DNA of 64,000 bases, taken from positions 620,001 through 684,000 of the forward strand of contig NZ_CP151634.1 of assembly GCF_038397725.1 (NCBI RefSeq), written 5' to 3'. This document shows positions 42,172-51,664 of the stretch, one piece after another (position 1 is the first letter of the stretch; each line of letters begins with the position of its first letter). Made by a program: the position numbers and the translations under genes. Source of the stretch: Microbacterium sp. LWO13-1.2. Its GTDB lineage: Bacteria > Actinomycetota > Actinomycetes > Actinomycetales > Microbacteriaceae. The notes under the pieces are model-generated. The model made no database searches. It was given only the letters and a program-made list of their open reading frames with translations, and had not been told where the DNA came from.

Positions 42172-43206
42172 ATGCACATCTCTCCACACGGAACGATGAA
42201 CGGCGATCACCTGCCCCCGCCGCTCGACGCGGCGTTCTCCGGCGCCGTCCCCGGAACGGCGCTGCCTCCTGGCCCGCGCATGAACGCCTGGGCTGCGGCC
42301 GGCGCCGTGCAGGAGCAGGTTCACGGACCACTCGGAGGTTTGCTCCCGGCGCTCTGGCGTGCCGGTGAGCTCCATCGGAACACCGACGGAACACCCACGA
42401 AGATTCGTCGGCGCCCGGTACCGTCGGCCGGCGCCTGCTACGGCGTGCAGACCCACATCGTTTCGGCCGATGGCACGCGGCGCATCTTCGACACGGAGAG
42501 CGTCACGCTGTGGCGACGAGACGCGGCGCGCGATCTCGCGGCCGGGTGGCCGGTCGGCACGGACACGAATGCGAACGATCATCTGGTGTTCACCGTGCTG
42601 CCAGGGCGCACCTTCGGCCGCTACCGTCACCGCGCCTGGCCGCTGTGGATCGCTGATGTCGCCTACGCCGTCGCGGCGGTGAGATTTCTGCGGACCGGTC
42701 GGGCCGGCGCCGAACACTTCGGTCCATCCACGCGCCTGCGCGCCCTTCTCGGTGTGCCTCCTGCCGCCGATACCGAGGCCTGGATGCGCCGCGGGCTCGT
42801 TCCGGAGATTCCGCTCGCGGCCGTGGAGCTCAGTGGTGAGCCCGAGGTGCATCCGGAGCGTGTGCGGGCGCTGCGGGCGCGCCGTTCCCCCTCTCTCATT
42901 GAGTTCCTCGAGCGCGCCGAGCTCGCACCGCCACCCGCTGCTGTCGAGACTGTGGCACGAGCATCCGGCCAGACATGGGTGCGGGGCGCATCTTCGGTGC
43001 GGTCGTGGTCGATCCCGCGCACCGCGTCGACATCAGAGATCGGGACCGCCCTGTGGAGCGCCCACCTCTCCGCCGCCGGCCAGTGCTACACGGCCGCGCT
43101 CTCCGGGACTCTCCGCACCCGTCCTGTCTCAGGATTCACCCCCGTTCGCGATCGCTGGATCCTGCACGCCCTCGCCACCATCCCGACCTCCGGAGGCCAC
43201 CCATGA
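42172..43206 (+). CDS. SagB-type FMN-dependent azoline dehydrogenase
   Basis: 344 residues from ATG 42172. The nitroreductase-fold signature KIRRRPVPSAGACYGVQTHI (about 77-96) matches the RRPSPSAGALYP motif of SagB/McbC proteins. HRAWPLWIADVAYAVAAV corresponds to the helix near the flavin, and a second, degenerate half follows (TWVRGASSVRSWSIPRTAST). These enzymes oxidise azolines to aromatic azoles. The stop overlaps the ABC transporter start. Confidence 0.85.
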   Translation: MHISPHGTMNGDHLPPPLDAAFSGAVPGTALPPGPRMNAWAAAGAVQEQVHGPLGGLLPALWRAGELHRNTDGTPTKIRRRPVPSAGACYGVQTHIVSADGTRRIFDTESVTLWRRDAARDLAAGWPVGTDTNANDHLVFTVLPGRTFGRYRHRAWPLWIADVAYAVAAVRFLRTGRAGAEHFGPSTRLRALLGVPPAADTEAWMRRGLVPEIPLAAVELSGEPEVHPERVRALRARRSPSLIEFLERAELAPPPAAVETVARASGQTWVRGASSVRSWSIPRTASTSEIGTALWSAHLSAAGQCYTAALSGTLRTRPVSGFTPVRDRWILHALATIPTSGGHP

Positions 43207-44867
43207 TGATCGTGCCCGAACTGTGGCGAGAAGCCCGCGCCTTCCCGCGTGAGCTCACGATGAGCGTCGTCCTGCTCCTGCTCGTCTTCGGCACTCACCT
43301 GCTGCAGGCCTGGGCGCTCGCCTGGTCGCTGGCCGCATTCGTCGACGGCGATATGACCGATGCTCTTGTCGGAATCGGTGCGATCCTCGGCATCGGAGTG
43401 TCGCGAATCCTGCTGTCGCTCGCTCAGGCGAGTGCCGCCGCCGCGCTCGGCGGAAGAGTGCGCGAGGGGCTGCGCCGGCGAGCCGTCACCGCCGCGCTCG
43501 ACCCCGCGCGCCTGCACGATGCTTCGCTGCGTGATGGCTCGGTCCAGGCGACGCTCGGGGATGGGATCGACGGCACCGATGCCTACGTCTCGAGGTACAT
43601 CCCCGCCGTCGTGCAACTCGCCGTCGGCAGTCTTGTCGCCGTCGTCCTACTGGGGTCGATATCACCGGTCGCCGCGCTCTGCGTGGGGGTGGGAGTGCTC
43701 CTGGCAATCGTCGGTCCCCTGGCATGGAAGCGGATGCTCGCGCGGCGCGGCTTCGAGCACTGGGACAGTTACGAGGCGCTCGGCGGCGACATGCTGGAAT
43801 CGCTCCGGGGCATGGCGACGCTGCGGGTGCTGGGCGATGTCGCTGGAACCCGGGCGCTGCTGCACTCGAGGTCGGAGGCGCTGCGCCGCGCGACGGAGCG
43901 CGTGATGCGTTCGTCTTTGGCCGAGACCGCCGTGACCGACGTCGCCGTCCAGGCGGGATATGTCTCGGCCGCCTTCGTCGCCGTCATCGATGTCGTGACG
44001 GGCGCGCCGCCCCGCGTCGAGGTGTACGCGATTCTGCTCCTCTCGTCCGAGGTGTTCCGCCCCGTGCGTGAGCTCTCGCGGCACTGGCACGCCGGGTTCC
44101 TCGGTTTGACCGCGGTGCCGGGTCTCGCCGCGCTCGGTGCCTTCCGCATTCCCGAGGCCGGCACCGAGGCGGGCACCGCAGCCGGTACTGAGGCGATCCG
44201 CGACGCCTCGACCCCTTCTGCCGGCGGCGAGGTGTTGCGGGTCTCGGGCCTCACCTATCGATACCCCGGTGCGTCTGAAGACGTCCTCCGTGGTGTCGAT
44301 CTCCGCGCGGAGAAGGGCACCGTGCACGCGATCGTCGGGGCATCCGGATCCGGAAAGTCGACGCTGTTCGACCTCCTCCTCGGGTTCCTCACGCCGACAG
44401 CGGGCACCATCGAGATCGACGGTCGCGCTCTCCGCGCGGCCGACATCGCCGTCGTCTCGCAGCGCCCCGTGCTCTTCGCCGGGACGATCCGCGAGAACGT
44501 CGACCTCTTCGGAGCCGACGACGTCGATGTCGAAGCCGCGTGCGCAGCCGCAGGCATCCTGGATGAGATCCGAGCGATTCCGGGAGGATTCGACGCGGCC
44601 GTGAGCGAAGCCGGAACGAGCTTGTCAGGCGGGCAGCGCCAACGGCTCGCCCTCGCCCGTGCGCTTCTCGCGCGCCGGCCGGTGCTCCTCGTCGATGAAC
44701 CGACGAGCGCGCTCGATGACCGCGGCGCGCTGACCGTCGCCGACACCCTGGAACGGGTCGCCGCGGAGCGCATCGTCATCATGATCAGCCACCGGCCTGA
44801 GGCGCTCGAGCGCGTGACCGACGTGCGGCTTCTCGATCAGGGCGTCCTCGTCAAGGCGGCATCATGA
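43203..44867 (+). CDS. ABC exporter half-transporter, membrane domain plus ATPase (1)
   Basis: 554 residues: six-helix exporter domain (1-320) and ATPase (340-554). Walker A IVGASGSGKSTLFDLLL (about 379), signature TSLSGGQRQRLALARALL, Walker B VLLVDEPTSALDD and H-loop MISHRPEAL are intact. An odd low-complexity linker (EAGTEAGTAAGTEA) joins the domains. Overall layout resembles CydD-like transporters. With the following gene it forms a heterodimeric exporter, probably for the RiPP product. Confidence 0.9.
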   Translation: MMIVPELWREARAFPRELTMSVVLLLLVFGTHLLQAWALAWSLAAFVDGDMTDALVGIGAILGIGVSRILLSLAQASAAAALGGRVREGLRRRAVTAALDPARLHDASLRDGSVQATLGDGIDGTDAYVSRYIPAVVQLAVGSLVAVVLLGSISPVAALCVGVGVLLAIVGPLAWKRMLARRGFEHWDSYEALGGDMLESLRGMATLRVLGDVAGTRALLHSRSEALRRATERVMRSSLAETAVTDVAVQAGYVSAAFVAVIDVVTGAPPRVEVYAILLLSSEVFRPVRELSRHWHAGFLGLTAVPGLAALGAFRIPEAGTEAGTAAGTEAIRDASTPSAGGEVLRVSGLTYRYPGASEDVLRGVDLRAEKGTVHAIVGASGSGKSTLFDLLLGFLTPTAGTIEIDGRALRAADIAVVSQRPVLFAGTIRENVDLFGADDVDVEAACAAAGILDEIRAIPGGFDAAVSEAGTSLSGGQRQRLALARALLARRPVLLVDEPTSALDDRGALTVADTLERVAAERIVIMISHRPEALERVTDVRLLDQGVLVKAAS

Positions 44868-46555
44868 CCGAGGCCACGACCGCGACCGTGTTCGCACGCC
44901 TGCTCCCGCCGCTGAGACCGGAGTGGCGGGGGATCATCTGGAGCTACCTGATCGGAACGGCGAGCACCCTCGCACTGACCGCGATCGCAGTCCTCGCCGC
45001 ACTCGGCGTCGGACGCGCGGTCGTGCACGGCGATTGGCCGCCCGCCGCGTGGTGGGTCAGCCTCTCGGCACTCGTGCTGTTGCGCGCGATCCTCACCTGG
45101 CGGGAGATGGATGTCTCCCACGCGCTCGCCTACCGGGTGCTCGCACGCCTGCGGGTCACCCTCTTCGACGCATACTCGCGCAGTGTTCCCGGTCGCAGGC
45201 GGGAGCACTCCGGCCGTGCGGCCGCCGTGGTGATGACCGATATCGAGAAGCTCGAGTTCTTCTACGCGCACACGCTTGCGCAGATCGGCGCATCCGTCAC
45301 GCTCTTCCTGCTGTCCATGATCGGTGCAGCGGTGATCATGCCGGCGGCCGCCCTGGTCGTGCTCTTCGGTGGCGCCGTCGTCGCCCTCACTGCGCTTCTC
45401 GGGGCTGCGCCCGCGCGACGGATCGGTGCGCAGGAGCAGCGGGAGCGCGAGGACCAGTCGGAGAAGCTCGTCGACGCTCTCGGTGCGATGCGGGAGATCC
45501 TCGCGTACGGACTGCAGGACAGGATCGTACGGGAGGCCGTGGACGGCACCCGACGCGCGGCGCGCACCTCACGACGGCGCGCTCTGATCACCGAAGCCGT
45601 CAACGGCACGCGCGAGCTCATCCTGACCGCGGTCGTGATCAGCATCATCCTGCTCGCACTCGTCACGTCCGGTCCCGGCGGGATCGGAGCGCAGGGAGGC
45701 GGGGTGGCCGCGCTGCTTCCCGCCCTCGTCACGCTGTCCGTCGCCGGGGTGGCCGCGATCGCCGAGGCCAGCCACACCGTCACGGAACTCCATCCCCTCG
45801 CGGCGAGCGCACGGCGCGTCGGCGCGGCGATCTCTCGCCCGGCGGTGGTGGCCGATGTCGCCGATCCGATCGACCTCCCCCAAGGCCCGCTCGGCGTTCG
45901 CTTCGACGACGTCTCGTTCTCGTACGACGATCAGACTCGGGCGCTGCACAGATGGTCGATGGAGATCGCGCCGAGGGAGCACGTCGGCCTCGCCGGAGCA
46001 TCCGGCGCCGGCAAGAGCACGGTCATCGCGTTGGCCGCGCGGCTCTGGGATCCGGAGCACGGCACCATCGCACTGGTGGACGACGCAGGCAGGGTCTACC
46101 CACTCGATGCCATCGCGGAAGAAGACCTCCGCACCGCGGTCGCCGTGGTCGAGCAGGATGCCCGCCTGTTCCATGGCACCGTGCGTGAGAACCTCCTGCG
46201 CGGAGCATCGCCTCGTGACGATGGCGCCCTCCACGCTGTGCTCAAGCGTGTCGGCGCCGACACCTGGATCACGCTCGATGATCAGATCGGCGAACACGGC
46301 GTCCGACTCTCAGGAGGTCAACGGGCCCGGCTGGCGCTGGCCCGCGCCCTCGTGCGGGAGCCGCGGGTGCTCATCGTCGACGAGATCACCGCGAGTCTCG
46401 ACCCGGCGACCGAGCGCCACATCTCCGACGTGCTCGCGGGCTTCGACGGCACGGTGGTCGCCGCCTCGCATCGCCGGGAGACACTCGAACGCCTCGATCG
46501 CGTGATCCGCATCGCGCCCGTCCGAGTACCTGCGACAGTGATCGGCGAACGCTGA
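44864..46555 (+). CDS. ABC exporter half-transporter, membrane domain plus ATPase (2)
   Basis: 563 residues with a six-helix membrane domain (1-330) and ATPase. Walker A LAGASGAGKSTVIALAA (about 378), signature VRLSGGQRARLALARALV and Walker B VLIVDEITASLDP. The Walker B glutamate is followed by I-T rather than P-T, and the H-loop is ASHRRETL, so it should be competent. 4-base overlap with the partner gene; last gene of the RiPP operon. A GGCGAACG/CGTTCGCC stem spans its stop (46544-46575) and may be the terminator. Confidence 0.9.
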   Translation: MTEATTATVFARLLPPLRPEWRGIIWSYLIGTASTLALTAIAVLAALGVGRAVVHGDWPPAAWWVSLSALVLLRAILTWREMDVSHALAYRVLARLRVTLFDAYSRSVPGRRREHSGRAAAVVMTDIEKLEFFYAHTLAQIGASVTLFLLSMIGAAVIMPAAALVVLFGGAVVALTALLGAAPARRIGAQEQREREDQSEKLVDALGAMREILAYGLQDRIVREAVDGTRRAARTSRRRALITEAVNGTRELILTAVVISIILLALVTSGPGGIGAQGGGVAALLPALVTLSVAGVAAIAEASHTVTELHPLAASARRVGAAISRPAVVADVADPIDLPQGPLGVRFDDVSFSYDDQTRALHRWSMEIAPREHVGLAGASGAGKSTVIALAARLWDPEHGTIALVDDAGRVYPLDAIAEEDLRTAVAVVEQDARLFHGTVRENLLRGASPRDDGALHAVLKRVGADTWITLDDQIGEHGVRLSGGQRARLALARALVREPRVLIVDEITASLDPATERHISDVLAGFDGTVVAASHRRETLERLDRVIRIAPVRVPATVIGER

Positions 46556-46595
46556 GCGCCGATCAAACGTTCGCCGCGCACGCGGTCGTCGTCGG

Positions 46596-47198
46596 TCAGG
46601 CCGACCGCATCCGCTCCCACTGCTCGCGGGTCAGGAACGCCAGCTGACCGGTCTTATCGGGAAGCTCGACCTCTGGGCCGAAGGTGAATCCCGATCTCCG
46701 GATCCTGTCGATGGCGCGCTCGTTGCGGATGTCGGGTTCGACCACGATGCGATCGACCTCGGGACGCGCGAACAGGAACTCGGCGATCACGCCCCCGACC
46801 CGCGCGGTGTAACCGGGAACCCGCTCCCCTCGACCACCGAGGAGGAAGTGGATGCCCGCGTCACCGGGTTGCACGTCGTAGACCTCGCCGAGCGGGTCGT
46901 GCTCGGGCTCGTAGGTCTGGAGCAGCACGATCGGCACCCCATCACGCCGCACGAGGAACGCGTGGTGACTGGGCAGCCCGTCGACGAAGAGGTACAGATC
47001 ACGCAGGTCCTCGCGGGACAGCTCGGCCAGACCCCAGAACCGGGAATCGGGGCGAGTCACCCATTCGTGGATCACGTCGAGATCGGCCACCGGGTCGAGC
47101 ACCGTGAAGGTGATGCTCCCCAGCACCGGGGAATCCGTGGTGTAGACGGTGGTGCCGGCCGGGCCGGACGCCAGCCGGGCGCTTCGTGTGGCGGTCAT
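46596..47198 (-). CDS. GNAT acyltransferase of the siderophore (AlcB/IucB-like) type
   Basis: 200 residues from ATG 47198, overlapping the penicillin-acylase-like stop by 4 bases. Family features: SITFTVLDPVADLDVIHEWV, FWGLAELSREDLRDLY, QTYEPEHDPLGEVYDVQPGD, GIHFLLGG and the terminal VVEPDIRNERAIDRIRRSGF. Such enzymes acylate N-hydroxy-diamines in hydroxamate siderophore synthesis. It is the second enzyme of this type in the operon (the other is at 51074-51664). This suggests two different acyl groups or two products. Confidence 0.85.
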   Translation of the reverse strand: MTATRSARLASGPAGTTVYTTDSPVLGSITFTVLDPVADLDVIHEWVTRPDSRFWGLAELSREDLRDLYLFVDGLPSHHAFLVRRDGVPIVLLQTYEPEHDPLGEVYDVQPGDAGIHFLLGGRGERVPGYTARVGGVIAEFLFARPEVDRIVVEPDIRNERAIDRIRRSGFTFGPEVELPDKTGQLAFLTREQWERMRSA

Positions 47199-49291
47199 GC
47201 TGCTCCCGTTGATCGATCGAGTCGGAGGATGCTCCAGTCGGTGACGACCCGCGTCGGGCGGACGCCGACCCAGGGATCGAACTGGTCGCTGAAGTGCGGT
47301 GAGTCGGGGGCTCCGGAGGCACCGAAGGGCACGCTCCAGAGGCTCGCGTCGCGGTCCGCGAGGTCCCACGCCCACCGGGCGACGGATCCGCGCCAGCTGC
47401 GGTCGGTGACGCCCGGTGTCGAGCCGGTGCATCGCACGGCGTCTCCGTCTCCGGAGAGTTCGGCATCGAAGGACGGCCCCGACGAGGTGACACCGGGCAC
47501 GTCCGCAAGGACGTGCAGGGGGAGCATCCGGTGCCTTGCACCCCACGCGGATGCCGATGCTGCTCGGGTCAGTGCGGCCGCGGCGATCTCCCCGGCATCC
47601 GCCTGCAGCAGCGGGTGGCGCAGCAGTCGCGGAAGCGCCGCAGCCACCTGCCCCTCGATGCGCAACCAGGGATCGAAGACCGCCCCGAACCCGTGCGCTG
47701 CGTGCAGCGGGGCGAGAGCCGGATGCGCCGCGACCGCCTGCACCAGCGCGCTGCGCCAGGCGGCGAAGATCCCGGCAGCGAGGGATCCGGCGTCCATGCG
47801 CCCATCCCAGCCGGCGAGCAGATCGCGAGCCGCAGCGACCGGTGCCGCGAACTCTCCCGCAGGCAGGAAGGTACGCAGCGCCGCCCACGAACCGCTCACG
47901 GTGTCCCCCCAGATCTCGGGGAACTCGGTCGCGCGGCGCGGACGCACCGCGTCGAGCAGCAGCGTGATCCGCTCGGCGCGATGCGCAGAGGGATACGCCC
48001 AGCCCAGGTCCATCTGCTCGGCAGACGGACGTTCGTTGGCGTCGACGGCGACATCGGTGACCGCGACGGCAGCGGGCATCGTCCGGTCCGGAGCGGATGC
48101 GGCGACCACCGCATCCAGTGCCAGACGACGCTCATTCCTCCCCCGCTGCGGCACGGTGCCCACGGTCGCCGACAGCACCGTCCCCTCACGGTCGGCGGCG
48201 AGGAGGCGGTTGACGGGATCGACCCACGACGCGAACGCGGCAACCACGTCGCCCGCAGTGCGGGCGCGCAGCAGCGGAAGCAGCGCGTCGACTCCGAGGT
48301 CGGCGTTCGTCCGAGCCGGGTGTCGGATGCTCCATGCCCGCAGTTCGTCACCGTGCGGGCGCAGGTCGGTGACGATGCATCCGTGCGCGGTCTCCAGCGC
48401 CTCGACCTCGACGTCGGCGCCACCGCGCACCCGGACCACGGATCGCTGCACGTCGACCACGTCCCAGCCGTCGGGCCCGAGCGCCTCGTACCCGTCGCCG
48501 CGCACGCGGATCCGCTCCTGGAAGGTGTCGACGCTGTGCGCGATCGCATTCGTGATGCCCCAGGCCGCCGATCCGGTGTGGCCGAAGTGCGGCACACCGG
48601 GAACGCCGGGAAAGGCCAGGCCGATCACGTCGAACTCGTCGCAGGCGAGGCGGACCTGTTGATAGACGCCGGGGAGCTCGAAGATCCGATGCGGGTCGCC
48701 GGCGAGCAGCGGCATCCCACTCTCCGTGCGCGAACCGTGCAGTGCCCACGCGTTGCTCCCCGACGTGGGGGTGGTCTCGTCGGCGGCATCACCGGCGAAG
48801 ACATCGACCCAGTCGTCGCCCAGCGCCGCGGCGACGTGCTCGCGCCACAGCACCGTCGGGAATGTCGAGAACAGCACGTGCGCGACGTGCAGCACCCCGA
48901 GCGGATCGTGGTCGTTCCAAGGCGTCAGCGGGCGAGCGTCGCCGAACGCCTCATCCAGGTCGCAGGACTCGGCAGCATGCTGCCCGACGGCCTCCATGCC
49001 GCGCCGAACCCCCGTCGTGTAGTCGCCGATGAACCGCCGCGTCTCCCCGTCGAGCCGGTCGAAGGCGCGGCGCGCGGTGTCATCCAGCCGAGCCCGGCGC
49101 GCGAAGACGTCCCACGGGACGGCCGCCGCGCCAATGAGCTCGGAGAGCTGCCCCGAAGATCGCAGCCGATCGACCTCGATCTGCCATCCGCGGTCACGAG
49201 CCGTGACCTCCCCCTGCGCGACGGCGAGGTCACGCAGGTCGGTCGCGCGGATGTGCGGGATGCCGAGTTCATCGCGGTAGACCTCTGCCAT
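47195..49291 (-). CDS. Penicillin acylase-family N-terminal-nucleophile amidohydrolase
   Basis: 698 residues. The conserved autocleavage site TSG/SNAW is at residues 177-182, making Ser179 the N-terminal nucleophile. FPGVPGVPHFGHTGSAAWGI and the NRLLAADREGTV segment are further family landmarks. No signal peptide is visible (start MAEVYRDELGIPHIRAT), unlike exported acylases. In pyoverdine synthesis the homologue PvdQ removes a fatty acyl group from a siderophore precursor; a similar deacylation or amide-release step is possible here. It lies between the two acyltransferase genes, 4 bases after the NIS synthetase gene. Confidence 0.85.
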   Translation of the reverse strand: MAEVYRDELGIPHIRATDLRDLAVAQGEVTARDRGWQIEVDRLRSSGQLSELIGAAAVPWDVFARRARLDDTARRAFDRLDGETRRFIGDYTTGVRRGMEAVGQHAAESCDLDEAFGDARPLTPWNDHDPLGVLHVAHVLFSTFPTVLWREHVAAALGDDWVDVFAGDAADETTPTSGSNAWALHGSRTESGMPLLAGDPHRIFELPGVYQQVRLACDEFDVIGLAFPGVPGVPHFGHTGSAAWGITNAIAHSVDTFQERIRVRGDGYEALGPDGWDVVDVQRSVVRVRGGADVEVEALETAHGCIVTDLRPHGDELRAWSIRHPARTNADLGVDALLPLLRARTAGDVVAAFASWVDPVNRLLAADREGTVLSATVGTVPQRGRNERRLALDAVVAASAPDRTMPAAVAVTDVAVDANERPSAEQMDLGWAYPSAHRAERITLLLDAVRPRRATEFPEIWGDTVSGSWAALRTFLPAGEFAAPVAAARDLLAGWDGRMDAGSLAAGIFAAWRSALVQAVAAHPALAPLHAAHGFGAVFDPWLRIEGQVAAALPRLLRHPLLQADAGEIAAAALTRAASASAWGARHRMLPLHVLADVPGVTSSGPSFDAELSGDGDAVRCTGSTPGVTDRSWRGSVARWAWDLADRDASLWSVPFGASGAPDSPHFSDQFDPWVGVRPTRVVTDWSILRLDRSTGAA

Positions 49292-49295
49292 CCCG

Positions 49296-51077
49296 TCAGC
49301 TTCCCACGGGCGCGAGCTGCGGGATCCGTGCCCGCCCGATCGGGTTCGCCAGGGTGCCGGCGTACATCAGCGATGCCGACTGGTCCGCGAGGTCGACCAT
49401 CCGCAGAGTGTTGCGCAGCTGGAGCCGGTTGAGGCATGAGTGCGCGAAGGAATCCGCCCGCAGGTCGACGAGGGAGTCCAGCCCGGGATGCTCAGCAGCG
49501 TGCTCGTCGACGGTCTCGGCCACGATCCGCCAGAACTCCGTCTCGGGCAGCGTCCCGTCGATGTGCAGGATGCCGGCGAGGTGGCGCAGCACGCCGTCGA
49601 AGACGTCGGTGAAGATCGCGAGCGCCTTCTCCTGATCGTCGACCGGCGACACCGTCCGGCGGATGTCCTCCGGAACGTCGCGCTCGGCGAGCAGGGCGAT
49701 CTCCTCGCCGATGTCCTTCATGAAGACGCCGGTCGGCACATGGTTCTCGAGGATGAGGATGAGGTTCTCGCCGTGCGGCATGAATGCGAGGTCGTGCGCG
49801 AGCAGGCAGTGCACGATCGGGCGCAGGTACACCCGCAGGTAGGCACGCACCCACTCGGCGGCAGAGCGACCGGATGCGCGGATGAGAGACGTGGCCATCG
49901 ACGCACCGTCGTGGTCGCGGTGCAGCAGCGACGCCATCGTGGCGAGCTGCTGTGATCCGGTGATCAGTGGCATCGGGCTCTCCCGCCAGAGCGCCGCGAG
50001 CATCTTGCGGTGCGCCGACGGCTCAGGGGTGCGGTGGTACGCGTCGCCCGTGTACCCGATCGATGCGCGTTCCCGCAGCACGCGGAACCCGGCGTCGCGC
50101 AGCGTCGCATCCCCCGCGACGAGGTCGGCGACCCAGTCGTTGATGGCCGGAGTGACGCGCATGTAGGCCGGCGAGAGGCCACGGAGGAACCCCATGTTCT
50201 GCACCGCCAGCGCGGTCTTCACGTAGTGCCGCTGCGGATGCGAGACGTTGAACATCGTCCGCACCGACTGCTGGGCACGGTACTCGTCGTCGCTCTCGCC
50301 GATCAGCACCAGATCACGGCGAGCCAGGTCGGGGGCGAAGGTGATCGCGACCCGGTTCTCCCACTGCCACGGATGCACCGGCAGCAGGTGGAAGTCGGCG
50401 GGTTCCTCGCCGACGTCGGCGAGTCGAGAGGTGAAGCGCTCGCGCTCAGCGGGGTTCAGCTCGCCGGCGAGCAGCGTCTCCTCGTCGAGCCCGGCGCCGA
50501 GCGCCAGATGCGACGCCGATCGGCGAGCGGCCACCCAGACGAGACGGAACGGGCGGCCGGCCTCCGGCGCGAAGGCGGCGTGATCGGAGACGCCGAATCC
50601 GATGCGTCCGTTGTTGGCGACGAACCCGGGGTGCCCCTCGGTCATCGCCGCCTCGATCGTCTGGAAGTCTGCGTCAGCGAGAGCATCCGCCGTCGGCCCG
50701 CCCTGCGCGATCTTGAACATCGCCCCGGCCAGGGTGGAGGCGATCTCTTCGAGGTAGAGCGGCAACAACTCGTCCGACAGGCCGAGAAGCGGCTGCAGTT
50801 CGAGGATGAGCGCCTGCGCATCGAGGGGCGCCGTGCGTCCATCGACGAAGCGATGGATGCTGTCCTCGTCGATGATCCAGTGCTCCAGCGCCGTGCGAAC
50901 GGCGTCGAACCGGTACTCGGCGTCGCCGGCCGGAACCGCGAGGCGCCATCCTCCGTCGGCGAGTGGCTCGGGGGCGATGAGCCGTTCGTGGCTGAACTCC
51001 GCGATGGCCTTGGCGACGAGGTGGCGTTGAGCGCGCTCGAGCGCGACGGGGGTCAGGTGGGTGGCGGGGGCGGTCAT
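49296..51077 (-). CDS. desD: NIS siderophore synthetase (IucA/IucC family), DesD-like
   Basis: 593 residues, full length. Landmarks: ATP-binding AEGHPGFVANNGRIGFGVSD with the preceding EAAMTEGHPG, HPWQWENR, SHPQRHYVKTALAVQNMGFL, LPLITGSQQL-type segment and the catalytic HGENLILILENHVPTGVFMKD. It condenses N-hydroxy-N-succinylcadaverine-type units into (macrocyclic) hydroxamates with ATP. It follows the acyltransferase gene with a 4-base overlap in the order desA-desB-desC-desD. Confidence 0.92.
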   Translation of the reverse strand: MTAPATHLTPVALERAQRHLVAKAIAEFSHERLIAPEPLADGGWRLAVPAGDAEYRFDAVRTALEHWIIDEDSIHRFVDGRTAPLDAQALILELQPLLGLSDELLPLYLEEIASTLAGAMFKIAQGGPTADALADADFQTIEAAMTEGHPGFVANNGRIGFGVSDHAAFAPEAGRPFRLVWVAARRSASHLALGAGLDEETLLAGELNPAERERFTSRLADVGEEPADFHLLPVHPWQWENRVAITFAPDLARRDLVLIGESDDEYRAQQSVRTMFNVSHPQRHYVKTALAVQNMGFLRGLSPAYMRVTPAINDWVADLVAGDATLRDAGFRVLRERASIGYTGDAYHRTPEPSAHRKMLAALWRESPMPLITGSQQLATMASLLHRDHDGASMATSLIRASGRSAAEWVRAYLRVYLRPIVHCLLAHDLAFMPHGENLILILENHVPTGVFMKDIGEEIALLAERDVPEDIRRTVSPVDDQEKALAIFTDVFDGVLRHLAGILHIDGTLPETEFWRIVAETVDEHAAEHPGLDSLVDLRADSFAHSCLNRLQLRNTLRMVDLADQSASLMYAGTLANPIGRARIPQLAPVGS

Positions 51078-51664
51078 GCGCGTCCTCCTCGGACGGGATC
51101 GTGCGTCTCAGCGAGTTCGGATGCCGCGAACGCGGCGCGCGTGCACACCGACAGCATCGCGGTCTTGGTGTGGCCGCCATCGTCGACGGCGACTTCGCGC
51201 AGCTCTGTGAAGCCGGCCCGCACGTTCTTCGTGCGGATGCGGTCGTTGCGCGCATCGGGCTCGACGACGACCCGCTGCGCGCCGAGTCCCTCGAAGCACC
51301 AGGCCATCACGGCCCCGAAGACGGCGTCGGTGAGGCCGTGCCTGGGCTCGCCGATTGGCGGTGAGATCAGCACGTGCATGCCGAGGTCGCCGGGGATCGC
51401 GTCGTGGATGCCGGTCAGCAGCACGCGGGACGGGTCGTAGGTCTCGGCGTAGAAGGTGGGGATGCCGTCGACCAGACCGAGCCAGGCATCCTGTGCCGGA
51501 TGCGCCAGGATGCTGTCGAGATAGGCCACGACGCCGGCCGTGTCCACGTCGCCCATGCCCCAGAACGCCGAGTGCGGATCGGCCAGCCATGCGCGCAGCA
51601 CCGCCGCGTCGCGTTGCGGATCGGCGGCGATGAGCGCGATGGCGAGGTCGGTGGAGACGATCAT
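51074..51664 (-). CDS. desC: Hydroxylamine acyltransferase, DesC-like GNAT
   Basis: 196 residues from ATG 51664. Siderophore-type GNAT: AVLRAWLADPHSAFWGMGDV, DGIPTFYAETYDPSR, HVLISPPIGEPRHGLTDAVF and VVEPDARNDRIRTKNVRAGF. It acylates N-hydroxycadaverine from succinyl- or acetyl-CoA. Overlaps of 4 bases with the monooxygenase and the synthetase genes. Confidence 0.9.
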   Translation of the reverse strand: MIVSTDLAIALIAADPQRDAAVLRAWLADPHSAFWGMGDVDTAGVVAYLDSILAHPAQDAWLGLVDGIPTFYAETYDPSRVLLTGIHDAIPGDLGMHVLISPPIGEPRHGLTDAVFGAVMAWCFEGLGAQRVVVEPDARNDRIRTKNVRAGFTELREVAVDDGGHTKTAMLSVCTRAAFAASELAETHDPVRGGRA

